Part shown: positions 33,397 to 41,597 of the stretch, in pieces | Layout: each line of letters opens with the position of its first letter | Numbering within the stretch: the stretch's first letter is position 1 | Source: Nocardioides sp. | Lineage (GTDB): Bacteria; Actinomycetota; Actinomycetes; Propionibacteriales; Nocardioidaceae | Assembly (NCBI RefSeq): GCF_030150155.1 | Contig: NZ_JASLGR010000030.1 | Location: 4,063-68,062, forward strand | Length of the DNA stretch: 64,000 nt | Reading direction: 5' to 3' | Program-made: the position numbers and the translations under genes | Notes under the pieces: model-generated | What the model saw: the letters and a program-made list of their open reading frames with translations, nothing else | What the model was told of the DNA's origin: nothing | Databases searched by the model: none

Positions 33397-34157
33397 GTGA
33401 GCCAGGCATGAGTGAGACCGACGGACCCACGACGGGCGACCCGGCCGAGATCGGGGTGGTGATCGTCGACGATCACGCCATGTTCCGGCGCGGGGTGCAC
33501 GCCGAGCTGGAGACCGAGATGGCGGCCGAGGCGGCTGCCACGGGTGGTCCGGGCGGATCGGGCGGATCGGGCGGATCGGGTGGCTCGGAGGCCGCGCGGC
33601 GTCCGATCACCATCCTCGGGGAGGGCGCCGACGTCGACGAGGCGGTCGCGGTGATCCGTGGGGCGTCCCCGGTCGTCGTACTCCTCGACGTGCACCTGCC
33701 CGGCGGCGGCGGGGTCGAGGTGATGCGGCGCGCGCCCGGGCCGCTCTATCTGGCGCTGTCGGTCTCCGATGCCGCCGAGGACGTGATCGGCACCATCCGC
33801 GGGGGTGCGCGCGGCTACGTCACCAAGACGATCACCGGGCCCGAGCTGGTCGATGCCGTACGCCGTGTCGCCGACGGTGACGCCGTCTTCAGCCCCCGCC
33901 TGGCCGGCTTCGTGCTCGACGCGTTCGCCGGGTCGATCGACGTCTCGGCGGTCGACGAGGACCTCGACCGGCTCTCGGAGCGCGAGCGTGAGGTGATGCG
34001 GCTGATCGCCCGCGGCTACGCGTACAAGGAGGTCGCGAAGGAGCTGTTCATCTCAATCAAGACGGTCGAGACCCACATGTCCTCGGTGCTGCGCAAGCTC
34101 CAGCTCTCCTCGCGCCACGAGCTCACCCGGTGGGCGAACGACCGCCGACTGCTGTAG
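33393..34157 (+). CDS. LuxR family response regulator with a Gly-Ser insertion in the receiver
   Basis: This is a 254-residue regulator. The receiver domain has the acidic pair in VVIVDDHAMFRRG, the phospho-acceptor aspartate in VVLLDVHLPGGGG and the conserved lysine in GYVTKTI. The C-terminal LuxR/GerE helix-turn-helix is LSEREREVMRLIARGYAYKEVAKELFISIKTVETHMSSVLRKL. Between the first helix and second strand there is a stretch of about 15 Gly/Ser residues (GGPGGSGGSGGSGGS, near 33545-33589) that is not part of the normal fold. The ATG overlaps the kinase stop. A second ATG at 33408 lies in a 15-base tandem duplication of the start region, so either could be used. Confidence 0.9.
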   Translation: MSEPGMSETDGPTTGDPAEIGVVIVDDHAMFRRGVHAELETEMAAEAAATGGPGGSGGSGGSGGSEAARRPITILGEGADVDEAVAVIRGASPVVVLLDVHLPGGGGVEVMRRAPGPLYLALSVSDAAEDVIGTIRGGARGYVTKTITGPELVDAVRRVADGDAVFSPRLAGFVLDAFAGSIDVSAVDEDLDRLSEREREVMRLIARGYAYKEVAKELFISIKTVETHMSSVLRKLQLSSRHELTRWANDRRLL

Positions 34158-34172
34158 TTCCTGACAGATTGT

Positions 34173-34184
34173 TAGGATCCGCCC
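34173..34184 (+). promoter_or_regulatory. -10 box of a leaderless promoter for the small membrane protein
   Basis: TAGGAT at 34173-34178 plus six bases leads to the ATG at 34185. Confidence 0.55.
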
Positions 34185-34550
34185 ATGGAGATCCTGCGCC
34201 TCATCCTGCTCACCGCTCACCTGCTCGGCTTCGCCGCCCTGGCCGGTGGCCTGCTCGCCCAGCTCGGGCAGTCGGAGCGGTCCTTCACCCAGGTCATCCG
34301 CTGGGGCGCGCGGATCGCGTTCCTGGCCGGTCTCGGCCTGGTCGGCGTGCTCGAGTCCGACGACGACGTCACGGTCAACCACGCCAAGGTCGGGATCAAG
34401 CTCCTGGTCGGCCTGGTCATCCTGGGCCTGGTCGAGGCGAACGGTCGCAAGGCCCGGGTCACCCAGGCCCTGTACTACCTCGTCCTCGGCCTGACCGTGG
34501 TGAACCTGCTGGTCGCTCTCTTCTTCAAGCCCGCCCACGGCTCCTACTGA
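34185..34550 (+). CDS. Small four-helix membrane protein, unknown
   Basis: This is a 121-residue hydrophobic protein with four predicted transmembrane helices (ILRLILLTAHLLGFAALAGG, RIAFLAGLGLVGVL, VGIKLLVGLVILGLVEA and LYYLVLGLTVVNLLVALFF). The helix-1 histidine in LTAHLLGFAALAGG and conserved small residues recall DUF/CopD-like membrane proteins, but I cannot assign a family with confidence. It has its own leaderless-type promoter, and its stop codon is followed one base later by a 22-bp repeat array. Confidence 0.7.
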   Translation: MEILRLILLTAHLLGFAALAGGLLAQLGQSERSFTQVIRWGARIAFLAGLGLVGVLESDDDVTVNHAKVGIKLLVGLVILGLVEANGRKARVTQALYYLVLGLTVVNLLVALFFKPAHGSY

Positions 34551-34551
34551 C

Positions 34552-34661
34552 CGACTTCCGGGTTCACCACGCGCGACTTCCGGGTTCGCCACCGCCGAGA
34601 TCCGGGTTCACCACGCGCGACTTCCGGGTTCGCCACCGCCGAGATCCGGGTTCGTCACGCT
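34552..34661 (-). repeat. 22-bp repeat array A, five units
   Basis: Five contiguous units start at 34552, 34574, 34596, 34618 and 34640, an exact 22-base period with no spacers. On the plus strand each unit reads (C)GACTTCCGGGTTC... or (C)GAGATCCGGGTTC..., so in the GGTGGTGAACCCGG orientation the array lies on the minus strand. The types in order are AAG, AAG, ATC, AAG, ATC. The array begins one base after the stop of the membrane protein gene and ends six bases before the -10 of the PPOX gene. Confidence 0.95.
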
Positions 34662-34667
34662 TCGCCG

Positions 34668-34679
34668 GACAATGGGGGC
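34668..34679 (+). promoter_or_regulatory. -10 box of a leaderless PPOX gene promoter next to array A
   Basis: GACAAT at 34668-34673 plus six bases (GGGGGC) leads to the ATG at 34680. The position expected for the -35 falls inside the last repeat unit. Confidence 0.45.
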
Positions 34680-35111
34680 ATGACCGCCTTCCGTCCCGGA
34701 TGGGACGCCTTCCCATCTGCCCTGTGGGAGTTCTACACGACGTACCGGCTGAGCACGCTCACCACGCTGAGACCCGACGGGCGACCGCACACGGTGCCCG
34801 TCGGGGTGATGCTCGATGCGGAGAACGAGTGCGGCTGGATCATCACCCGCGCCACGTCGCGCAAGGTGACCAACATCCTCGAGGCCGAACGCCACGGCGA
34901 GACCGCCCACGTCACCGTGTGCCAGGTCGAGCGCGGGCAGTGGTCGACCATCGAGGGCCGGGCCAGCGTCGTGCTCGATCCGGTCGGCATCGAGCGGGCG
35001 ACGACGCTGTACGCCGAGCGCTACCGGCCCCCGTCATCGAACCGTGAGGGCAGGGCGGCGATCAGGATCGACATCGATCGGATCCTCTGCTCGCGCGGGC
35101 TGGTGGGATAG
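34680..35111 (+). CDS. PPOX class F420-dependent oxidoreductase
   Basis: This is a 143-residue split-barrel flavin/F420 enzyme of the pyridoxamine-phosphate-oxidase-like fold (TIGR03618-type). Recognisable segments are the N-terminal LSTLTTLRPDGRPHTVPVGVMLD, WIITRATSRKVTNILEAERHG, VTVCQVERGQWSTIEGRASVV and IRIDIDRILCSRG. Related proteins reduce biliverdin, quinones or nitroaromatics with F420H2; the substrate here is unknown. The gene is bracketed by 22-bp arrays A and B in opposite orientation and ends at a strong hairpin. Confidence 0.87.
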   Translation: MTAFRPGWDAFPSALWEFYTTYRLSTLTTLRPDGRPHTVPVGVMLDAENECGWIITRATSRKVTNILEAERHGETAHVTVCQVERGQWSTIEGRASVVLDPVGIERATTLYAERYRPPSSNREGRAAIRIDIDRILCSRGLVG

Positions 35112-35131
35112 CCCCGCATAGGCACAGACCG

Positions 35132-35168
35132 AAGCGCCGCCCCTCCATGACACGGAAGGGCGGCGCTT
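35132..35168 (+). terminator. Terminator after the PPOX gene
   Basis: Arms 35132-35146 and 35154-35168 pair over 15 positions with one mismatch and a seven-base loop. Array B begins at the very next base. Confidence 0.85.
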
Positions 35169-35300
35169 GGTGGTGAATCCGGAAGTCGCCGGTGGTGAAT
35201 CCGGAAGTCGCCGGTGGTGAATCCGGAAGTCACCGGTGGTGAACCCGGATCTCGGCGGTGGTGAACCCGGATCTCGGCGGTGGTGAACCCGGAAGTCAGC
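35169..35300 (+). repeat. 22-bp repeat array B, six units
   Basis: Units start at 35169, 35191, 35213, 35235, 35257 and 35279 in the GGTGGTGAAYCCGG orientation. The types are AAG, AAG, AAG, ATC, ATC, AAG; the first three have T in place of the third C (GAATCC). The last unit contains the stop codon (35296-35298) of the minus-strand oxidoreductase. Confidence 0.95.
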
Positions 35301-36348
35301 GCCAGCCGAGGCCCGGCGCCACGTGCGTCAGGAGCGACTCCATCAGGTGGACGTTGTAGTCCACCCCGAGCTGGTTCGGCACCGTCAACAGCAGGGTGTC
35401 AGCGGCGGCGATGGCCTCGTCCTCGGCGAGCTGTTCGATCAGCTTGTCGGGGGCTGCGGCGTACGTGCGGCCGAAGACGGCCCGGTAGCTGTCGATCGAG
35501 CCGATCTGGTCGCGGCTCTCGCCCTCGCCACCGAAATACATCGCGTCGGTCTCGGTGACGATCGGCATGATCGAGCGGCTGACCGAGACGCGCGGGGTGC
35601 GCTCGTGGCCGGCCTCCTTCCAGGCTTCACGGAAGACCTCGATCTGCTTGCGCTGCTGGACGTGGAACGGCTCGCCGGACTCGTCCTCCTTGAGGGTGGA
35701 GGACTGCAGGTTCATGCCGCGCTCGGCGGCCCAGCGGGCGGTGGCGTCGGAGCCGGCGCCCCACCAGATCCGGTCGCGCAGCCCCTCCGAGGTCGGCTCC
35801 AGGCGGAGCAGTCCCGGCGGGTTGGCGAACATCGGGCGAGGGCTCGGCTGGGCGAAGCCGTTCCCCTTGAGCAGCTCGAGGAAGATCTCGGTGTGGCTGC
35901 GGGCCATCTCGCTGCCCGAGTCGTCGCCTTCTGCCGGCTCGTAGCCGAAGTAGCGGAAGCCGTCGACGACCTGCTCGGGGCTGCCTCGGGAGACGCCGAG
36001 CTGGAGCCTGCCCTCGCTGATCAGGTCGGCGGCGCTGGCGTTCTCGACCATCGCCAACGGGTTCTCGTAGCGCATGTCGATCACGCCGGTGCCGATCTCG
36101 ATGGTCGAGGTCTTGGCGCCGATCGCCGACAGCAGGGGGAAGGGGGCGCCGGCCTGGCGGGCGAAGTGATGCACCCGGAAGTAGGCGCCGTCGACGCCGA
36201 TCTCCTCCGCCGCGACGGCGAGATCGATCGACTGCAGGAGGAAGTCCGACGCGGACCGCGTCGCGGACTGCGGGGAGGGCGTCCAGTGTCCGAAGGACAG
36301 GAAGCCGATGTTCTTGCGCTGATCGCTCACAGTCACTGGAACATTCAA
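35296..36348 (-). CDS. LLM class flavin-dependent oxidoreductase
   Basis: This is a 350-residue luciferase-like monooxygenase with the family N-terminus (IGFLSFGHWTPS), AAEEIGVDGAYFRVHHFARQ, IGTGVIDMRYENPLAMVENASAADLIS and GRLQLGVSRGSPEQ. An insertion around residues 145-190 and the RIWWGAGSDATARWAAERGMNLQSST segment place it in the larger alkanal-monooxygenase-like group that uses FMNH2. The gene position near pcrA and sucCD corresponds to the luciferase-like Rv0953c in M. tuberculosis. Its stop codon lies inside repeat array B. The substrate is unknown. Confidence 0.88.
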   Translation of the reverse strand: MNVPVTVSDQRKNIGFLSFGHWTPSPQSATRSASDFLLQSIDLAVAAEEIGVDGAYFRVHHFARQAGAPFPLLSAIGAKTSTIEIGTGVIDMRYENPLAMVENASAADLISEGRLQLGVSRGSPEQVVDGFRYFGYEPAEGDDSGSEMARSHTEIFLELLKGNGFAQPSPRPMFANPPGLLRLEPTSEGLRDRIWWGAGSDATARWAAERGMNLQSSTLKEDESGEPFHVQQRKQIEVFREAWKEAGHERTPRVSVSRSIMPIVTETDAMYFGGEGESRDQIGSIDSYRAVFGRTYAAAPDKLIEQLAEDEAIAAADTLLLTVPNQLGVDYNVHLMESLLTHVAPGLGWR

Positions 36349-36423
36349 CTAAGGAGGAGTATTCCGGCAGCAGGGTGTGAGCGGTCCGAGATTGTCGGTG
36401 GTTCCCCCTAGGCTGGTTCCAGC

Positions 36424-38841
36424 ATGTCTGTGATCCCTGGTCTTGAGTCCTTTGCCGCCCCGACCCCGCCACCGGCCGCTCCACGCGGTCCGAGTGCCGA
36501 GGACCTTCTCGACGGCCTGAACGAGCCCCAGCGCGCCGCCGTGGTCCACGCCGGCGCGCCGCTCCTCGTCGTCGCCGGTGCCGGTTCGGGCAAGACCCGG
36601 GTGCTGACCCGACGGATCGCCTGGCTGATCAGCCAGCGTCACGCCCACCCCGGCTCGATCCTCGCGATCACCTTCACCAACAAGGCCGCGGCCGAGATGA
36701 AGGAGCGGGTCGAGGAGCTGGTCGGCAAGCGCGCCCGGATCATGTGGGTCTCGACCTTCCACTCCGCCTGCGTGCGCATCCTGCGCAAGGAGGTCACCCG
36801 GCTGGGCTACAAGACCAGCTTCACGATCTACGACGCTCAGGACTCCAAGCGCCTGATGACGCTGGTCTGCCACGACCTCGAGCTCGACGCCAAGAAGTAC
36901 CAGCCCCAGCAGGTGCTCAACTGGGTCTCGGACCAGAAGAACGAACTGCGCGGGGTGAAGGAGGCGGCCGCCGCTGCCTCCAACGGCGTCGAGGAGATCT
37001 ACGCCAAGGCCTACGCGCTCTACCAGCGCCGCCTGGCCGAGGCCAGCGCCTTCGACTTCGACGACCTGATCATGACCACCGTGATGCTGATGCGGGACTT
37101 CCCCGAGGTGCGCGAGACCTGGCGGCGTCGCTTCCGCCATGTCCTGGTCGACGAGTACCAGGACACCAACCACGCCCAGTACGCCCTCGTCCACGAGCTG
37201 TGCGCCCCCAATCCGAACGAGCTCGACGGCCAGCGGGTCGACGCAGCCGAGCTGATGGTCGTCGGTGACGCCGACCAGTCCATCTACGCCTTCCGCGGCG
37301 CCAACATCCGCAACATCCTCGACTTCGAGTCAGACTTCCCCGACGCCCAGACGATCCTGCTCGAGCAGAACTACCGCTCCACCCAGACGATCCTGTCGGC
37401 GGCCAACGCGGTGATCGACTTCAACAAGGGCCGCAAGCCCAAGCGACTGTGGAGCGATGCCGGGGACGGCGAGCGGATCGTCGGGTACGTCGCCGACACC
37501 GAGCACGACGAGGCCCGCTTCGTCAGCGACGAGATCGACAGGCTCATCGACGACGGCCACCACGCCAACGACGTCGCCATCTTCTACCGGACCAACGCCC
37601 AGAGCCGCGTCTTCGAAGAGGTCTTCATCCGCACCGGCCAGCCGTACAAGGTGGTCGGGGGAGTGCGCTTCTACGAGCGCAAGGAGGTCCGCGACGCGCT
37701 GGCCTACCTGCGCGCCCTGGCCAACCCCGATGACCAGGTCAGCCTGCGTCGGATCGTCAACACCCCCAAGCGCGGCATCGGCGACCGGGCGATCGCCTCG
37801 ATCAACCTCCTCGCCGAGCGTGAGGGGATCAGCTTCTGGACCGCGCTGACCCGGGCGATCGAGGCCCCCGGCCTGACCAGCCGCTCCCTGAACCCGATCA
37901 AGGCCTTCGTCGAGATGATGGAGGAGCTCGGCTCGATGGTCGCCGGCGGCGAGCGCGCCGACGTCGTCCTGGAGTCCGTGCTGGACCGCTCGGGCTACCT
38001 CGCGGCCCTGGAGTCCTCCGAGGACCCCCAGGACGCCAGCCGAGTCGACAACCTCGCCGAGCTGGTCGCCGTCGCCCGCGAGTTCGCCGACAGCCCGGTG
38101 GTCGGGCCGAGCGCCGACCCGGCCGACCTGGAGGAGGGCGCCGAGCCGCCCGTCCCGGGCCTCGACGACTTCCTGGAGCGGGTCGCGCTGGTCGCCGACT
38201 CCGACCAGATCCCCACCGACGGCGAGGGCGTCGTCACGCTGATGACGCTGCACACCGCCAAGGGCCTGGAGTTCCCGATCGTCTTCCTCACCGGCATGGA
38301 GGACAGCGTCTTCCCGCACTCCCGCGCGCTCGGTGACACCACGGAGCTGGAGGAGGAGCGCCGACTCGCGTACGTCGGCATCACCCGAGCCCGCGAACGG
38401 CTCTACATCTCCCGCGCGGTCGTGCGCAGCGCCTGGGGCGCCCCGATGCACAACCCGGCCAGCCGCTTCATCGACGAGCTCCCCGTGGATCTGATCGACT
38501 GGCGTCGAACCGCACCCGAGCAGAGTTCCTGGTCGCGGCCGGCGTACGGCGACAGCGACCGCTCCGGCGGTTCGGGCTTCGCCGGCTTCGGTGCCCCGAC
38601 CGCGGCGGGGCGGCGCAACTTCAGCAGTGCCGCGCTGCGGGCCGACACCGCCTCCCGGGCCAAGAAGCCGGCCCAGATCCCGTCCCTCGACCCCGGTGAC
38701 CGGGTGCTGCACCAGACCTTCGGGATGGGCACCGTGGTCTCGATCGAGGGCGTCGCGGAGAAGACGGTCGCCAACATCGACTTCGGCAGCGAGGGCGTCA
38801 AGCGGCTGCTGCTGCGCTACGCCCCGGTCGAGAAGCTCTGA
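36424..38841 (+). CDS. pcrA: ATP-dependent DNA helicase PcrA/UvrD1
   Basis: This is a superfamily 1A 3'-5' helicase of 805 residues, acting in nucleotide excision repair, replication restart and clearing of transcription complexes. Helicase motifs appear in order: the Q motif LNEPQRAAVVHAG, Walker A VAGAGSGKTR near residue 55, FTNKAAAEMKERV, Walker B VDEYQDTN near residue 242, GDADQSIYAFRGA, QNYRS, VTLMTLHTAKGLEFP near residue 602, and YVGITRARERL. The C-terminal 70 residues (PGDRVLHQTFGMGTVVSIEG) form the Tudor-like RNA-polymerase-binding domain. The neighbourhood with an M23 gene and sucCD matches Rv0949. Confidence 0.97.
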   Translation: MSVIPGLESFAAPTPPPAAPRGPSAEDLLDGLNEPQRAAVVHAGAPLLVVAGAGSGKTRVLTRRIAWLISQRHAHPGSILAITFTNKAAAEMKERVEELVGKRARIMWVSTFHSACVRILRKEVTRLGYKTSFTIYDAQDSKRLMTLVCHDLELDAKKYQPQQVLNWVSDQKNELRGVKEAAAAASNGVEEIYAKAYALYQRRLAEASAFDFDDLIMTTVMLMRDFPEVRETWRRRFRHVLVDEYQDTNHAQYALVHELCAPNPNELDGQRVDAAELMVVGDADQSIYAFRGANIRNILDFESDFPDAQTILLEQNYRSTQTILSAANAVIDFNKGRKPKRLWSDAGDGERIVGYVADTEHDEARFVSDEIDRLIDDGHHANDVAIFYRTNAQSRVFEEVFIRTGQPYKVVGGVRFYERKEVRDALAYLRALANPDDQVSLRRIVNTPKRGIGDRAIASINLLAEREGISFWTALTRAIEAPGLTSRSLNPIKAFVEMMEELGSMVAGGERADVVLESVLDRSGYLAALESSEDPQDASRVDNLAELVAVAREFADSPVVGPSADPADLEEGAEPPVPGLDDFLERVALVADSDQIPTDGEGVVTLMTLHTAKGLEFPIVFLTGMEDSVFPHSRALGDTTELEEERRLAYVGITRARERLYISRAVVRSAWGAPMHNPASRFIDELPVDLIDWRRTAPEQSSWSRPAYGDSDRSGGSGFAGFGAPTAAGRRNFSSAALRADTASRAKKPAQIPSLDPGDRVLHQTFGMGTVVSIEGVAEKTVANIDFGSEGVKRLLLRYAPVEKL

Positions 38842-38868
38842 GCGGCCTCGACCCGAACCCCCGAAATC

Positions 38869-38901
38869 AGATCAGGCCCGGCGGATCGCCGGGCCTGATC
38901 T
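38869..38901. terminator. Bidirectional terminator between pcrA and the M23 peptidase
   Basis: Perfect 15-bp arms (38869-38883 and 38887-38901) with a GAT loop, then TGTCTGTCGT. It lies between convergent genes. Confidence 0.9.
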
Positions 38902-38919
38902 GTCTGTCGTCGGGGTGGC

Positions 38920-40119
38920 TCAGGGCTGCAGGCCCTGCGCGACCAGCGCGGTGAACGGGTCCACCGGGTCGCCACCACCGGGGCGGACCTCGAGGTGGAG
39001 GTGCGGGCCGGTGACGTGGCCGGTCGCGCCGACGTAGCCGATCACCTGGCCGACGTGGACGTACTCGCCCGGGCTCACCCCGAAGCGGACCTGGTGGCAG
39101 TACCAGAGCTCGGTGCCGTCATCGAGCGTGATCACGGTGCGGTTGCCGTAGGCGCCGCTGTACTGCGCCGAGCTGACCGTGCCGTTGGCGACCGCGTGGA
39201 TCGGCGTGCCGACCGGCGCGGCGAAGTCGAGGCCGGTGTGGCGGTTCGCCCACAGGCCCGAGTCGCCGAAGCGGGCGGTCAGCCGGTAGACGCCGTGCGC
39301 CATCGGCAGCTGCCACTGGTTGGCCTTGCGCTTGTCGGACTGGACCTGCGCGGCGGCCTGGAGCTTGGTGAGGGCCTTCGCCATCGCCGCGGCGGTCGTG
39401 TCGGCGTCCTCGGTGCGGTTGTCGCTGCGGCTCAGGCTGGCCTCGCGGGCGCTGCCCACGACGGCGACGGCCGAGGTGCCCGACAGGGCGCCGGCCTGGT
39501 GCAGCGGGCCGGCGGAGACGTTGACCAGGTCGGTGCGACCCGACGTGACGGCACCGAGACCCGCGACGGCGAGGACGGCGACGCCGACCAGGCTGGGCAG
39601 GGACGGGATCCGCTTGATCACCGACGGCTTGGCGTCGGGACCGGCGCGGCGCTTGCCGGCCTTGGCGATCGGCAGCGCGGTGGTGGTGTCGTAGGAGAGG
39701 TCGGTGCCCGACGGACCGAAGACCATGTCGTCGGTGATCTTGGGCAGCGAGCCGGTGAAGTCCTCGGTCAGTGCGTAGGGGAGCGCGCCGGTGTCCTCGG
39801 GGGACTCCGCAGCGAACAGCTCCCAGCCGACGGGCTGGCGCGGCTCGGGCATCCCGGCCAGGGCCAGTGCGGCCTCGGCACGGGCGAGCGGGGACTCGAC
39901 CTCGAGCGGCGCGGCGGGCGCCGGGACGACCGCAGCAGTCGGCACGGGGGCCGCCTCACTACGGATCGCGCGGCGGCCGACGTACGGCGTCACGGGGGCG
40001 CTGACGTCGAGCGCGAGCTCTCCGGTCTCAGCAGAGCGTCGGGCGCGTTTGCCGGCGTTCGGGGTCACCGAGGCATGGCTCGGTTGATCGACGGCCGCAT
40101 TGGCCCGGTGGGATCCCAC
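38920..40119 (-). CDS. M23 family metallopeptidase (LytM domain), membrane anchored
   Basis: This is a 399-residue peptidoglycan endopeptidase or regulator. The N-terminal 165 residues are a hydrophilic cytoplasmic region rich in alanine and proline. A single membrane helix follows at about residues 172-192 (SLVGVAVLAVAGLGAV), then an extracytoplasmic linker. The C-terminal LytM domain has the zinc ligands in HTGLDF (near residue 293) and HLHLEV (near residue 372), so the active site looks complete. The start is GTG 40119 with GGAG eight bases upstream. It corresponds in position to Rv0950c. A structured leader may precede it. Confidence 0.9.
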   Translation of the reverse strand: MGSHRANAAVDQPSHASVTPNAGKRARRSAETGELALDVSAPVTPYVGRRAIRSEAAPVPTAAVVPAPAAPLEVESPLARAEAALALAGMPEPRQPVGWELFAAESPEDTGALPYALTEDFTGSLPKITDDMVFGPSGTDLSYDTTTALPIAKAGKRRAGPDAKPSVIKRIPSLPSLVGVAVLAVAGLGAVTSGRTDLVNVSAGPLHQAGALSGTSAVAVVGSAREASLSRSDNRTEDADTTAAAMAKALTKLQAAAQVQSDKRKANQWQLPMAHGVYRLTARFGDSGLWANRHTGLDFAAPVGTPIHAVANGTVSSAQYSGAYGNRTVITLDDGTELWYCHQVRFGVSPGEYVHVGQVIGYVGATGHVTGPHLHLEVRPGGGDPVDPFTALVAQGLQP

Positions 40120-40413
40120 AGTTCACATCTCCGCTGCTCGGGTTCAGACGGCGAGAACCGACCTTAGCCGACGGGTCCCAGCGGCTGTAAATCGTTCTGC
40201 CGGGTAAATGTGGGTGCAGATGGACAAATTTGGGGAGAAACGGACCGAACGGGGCTGGTTCGCACGCCGATGGGCTAGGCGAACCGGGACGTGGCGTACG
40301 TCACGCTGTGGGACCTGGATGGTTACAGGAGGCCTTGACAGGTCTAGAGTCGCGGGGGGCCAAACGAGGTCATCGTTCGGCTCGCCGACTTACTCAACAG
40401 AAGTGGTGGATCC
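40120..40413. other. Divergent intergenic region between the M23 peptidase and sucC
   Basis: About 290 bases with no gene. Near the M23 start, on the minus strand, segments CCGCTG (40184-40179) and CAGCGG (40136-40131) close a 54-base structure with an inner CGGTTC/GAACC pairing, so the M23 leader may be structured. Toward sucC, TTACAG...TAGAGT (spacer 16, ending near 40349) and a consensus TTGACA (near 40335) are possible promoter parts. I cannot tell which is used. Confidence 0.4.
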
Positions 40414-41580
40414 GTGGATCTGATGGAGTACCAGGCGAAGCAGCTCTTCGCCAAGCATGGTGTGGCTACCACCCTCGGCGTTGTCGTGGAGACCGCTGAG
40501 GACGCGAAGGCCGCTGCCGAAAAGATCGGCGGCGTGACCGTCATCAAGGCTCAGGTCAAGGCCGGTGGCCGTGGCAAGGCCGGTGGCGTCAAGCTCGCCA
40601 AGACCCCCGACGAGGCGTTCGAGTACGCCACGAACATCCTTGGCATGGAGATCAAGGGCCTCACGGTCAACCGTGTCCTGGTCACGCCGGCCACCCCGCC
40701 GGAGGAGGAGTACTACTTCTCGTTCCTGCTCGACCGCTCGAACCGCCAGTACCTGTGCATCGCATCGGTCGAGGGTGGCGTCGAGATCGAGGAGGTCGCC
40801 AAGACCAACCCCGACGCCGTCAAGCAGATCGGCATCGACCCGGGCAAGGGCGTCGACGAGGCCAAGGCCCGTGAGATCGCCACCGAGGCGAAGTTCCCCG
40901 AGGCTGTGTTCGAGCAGGCCGTGGAGATGATCCAGGCCCTCTACACCGTCTTCGTCGAAGAGGACGCGACCCTCGTCGAGGTCAACCCGCTCGCTCGCCT
41001 CGCCGGCGACAAGCTGGAGGCTCTCGACGGCAAGGTCTCCCTCGACGAGAACGCCTCGGAGGTGCGTCACCCCGAGCACGCCGAGTTCGAGATCCGCGAG
41101 GAGGCCGACCCGCTTGAGGCGAAGGCCAAGGACCTCGGTCTGAACTACGTCAAGCTCGACGGCCAGGTCGGCATCATCGGTAACGGTGCTGGTCTCGTCA
41201 TGTCGACGCTCGACGTCGTCGCCTACGCCGGTGAGAACCACGGCGGCGTCAAGCCCGCCAACTTCCTCGACATCGGTGGCGGCGCCAACGCCCAGGTGAT
41301 GGCCAACGGCCTCGACGTGATCCTCAACGACCCGCAGGTCAAGAGCGTCTTCGTCAACGTCTTCGGTGGCATCACCGCGTGTGACGAGGTCGCCAAGGGC
41401 ATCGTCGGCGCGCTCGAGCTTCTCGGCGACGCGGCCACCAAGCCGCTCGTGGTCCGCCTCGACGGCAACAACGTCGAGCTCGGCCGCCAGATCCTCAACG
41501 ACGCCAACCACCCGCTCGTCACGGTTGTCGACACCATGGACGGCGGTGCCGACAAGGCCGCCGAGCTGGCGAACGCCTGA
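40414..41580 (+). CDS. sucC: Succinyl-CoA ligase (ADP-forming), beta subunit
   Basis: This is the beta subunit of succinyl-CoA synthetase, a TCA-cycle enzyme making ATP or GTP from succinyl-CoA. The 388-residue protein has the ATP-grasp N-terminus (MEYQAKQLFAKHGV, IKAQVKAGGRGKAGGVKLAKT) and the C-terminal CoA-ligase domain (GQVGIIGNGAGLVMSTLDVV, GGGANAQVMANGLDVILNDPQVKSVFVNVFGGITACDEVA). The GTG at 40414 gives the usual MDLMEYQAK start. sucD follows 17 bases later in the same operon. Confidence 0.97.
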   Translation: MDLMEYQAKQLFAKHGVATTLGVVVETAEDAKAAAEKIGGVTVIKAQVKAGGRGKAGGVKLAKTPDEAFEYATNILGMEIKGLTVNRVLVTPATPPEEEYYFSFLLDRSNRQYLCIASVEGGVEIEEVAKTNPDAVKQIGIDPGKGVDEAKAREIATEAKFPEAVFEQAVEMIQALYTVFVEEDATLVEVNPLARLAGDKLEALDGKVSLDENASEVRHPEHAEFEIREEADPLEAKAKDLGLNYVKLDGQVGIIGNGAGLVMSTLDVVAYAGENHGGVKPANFLDIGGGANAQVMANGLDVILNDPQVKSVFVNVFGGITACDEVAKGIVGALELLGDAATKPLVVRLDGNNVELGRQILNDANHPLVTVVDTMDGGADKAAELANA

Positions 41581-41597
41581 GACGGGGAGAGAGAAAC

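Noticed and set aside
34130..35047. Proteins read through the repeat arrays
   Set aside because: Open frames across the arrays exist only because of the GC-rich repeats. The period of 22 is not a multiple of three, and the translated segments repeat in shifted frames.
40131..40184. Firm call of a c-di-AMP riboswitch before the M23 gene
   Set aside because: Only a partial stem and short GGGACCC-like pieces are seen; the consensus could not be matched by eye.
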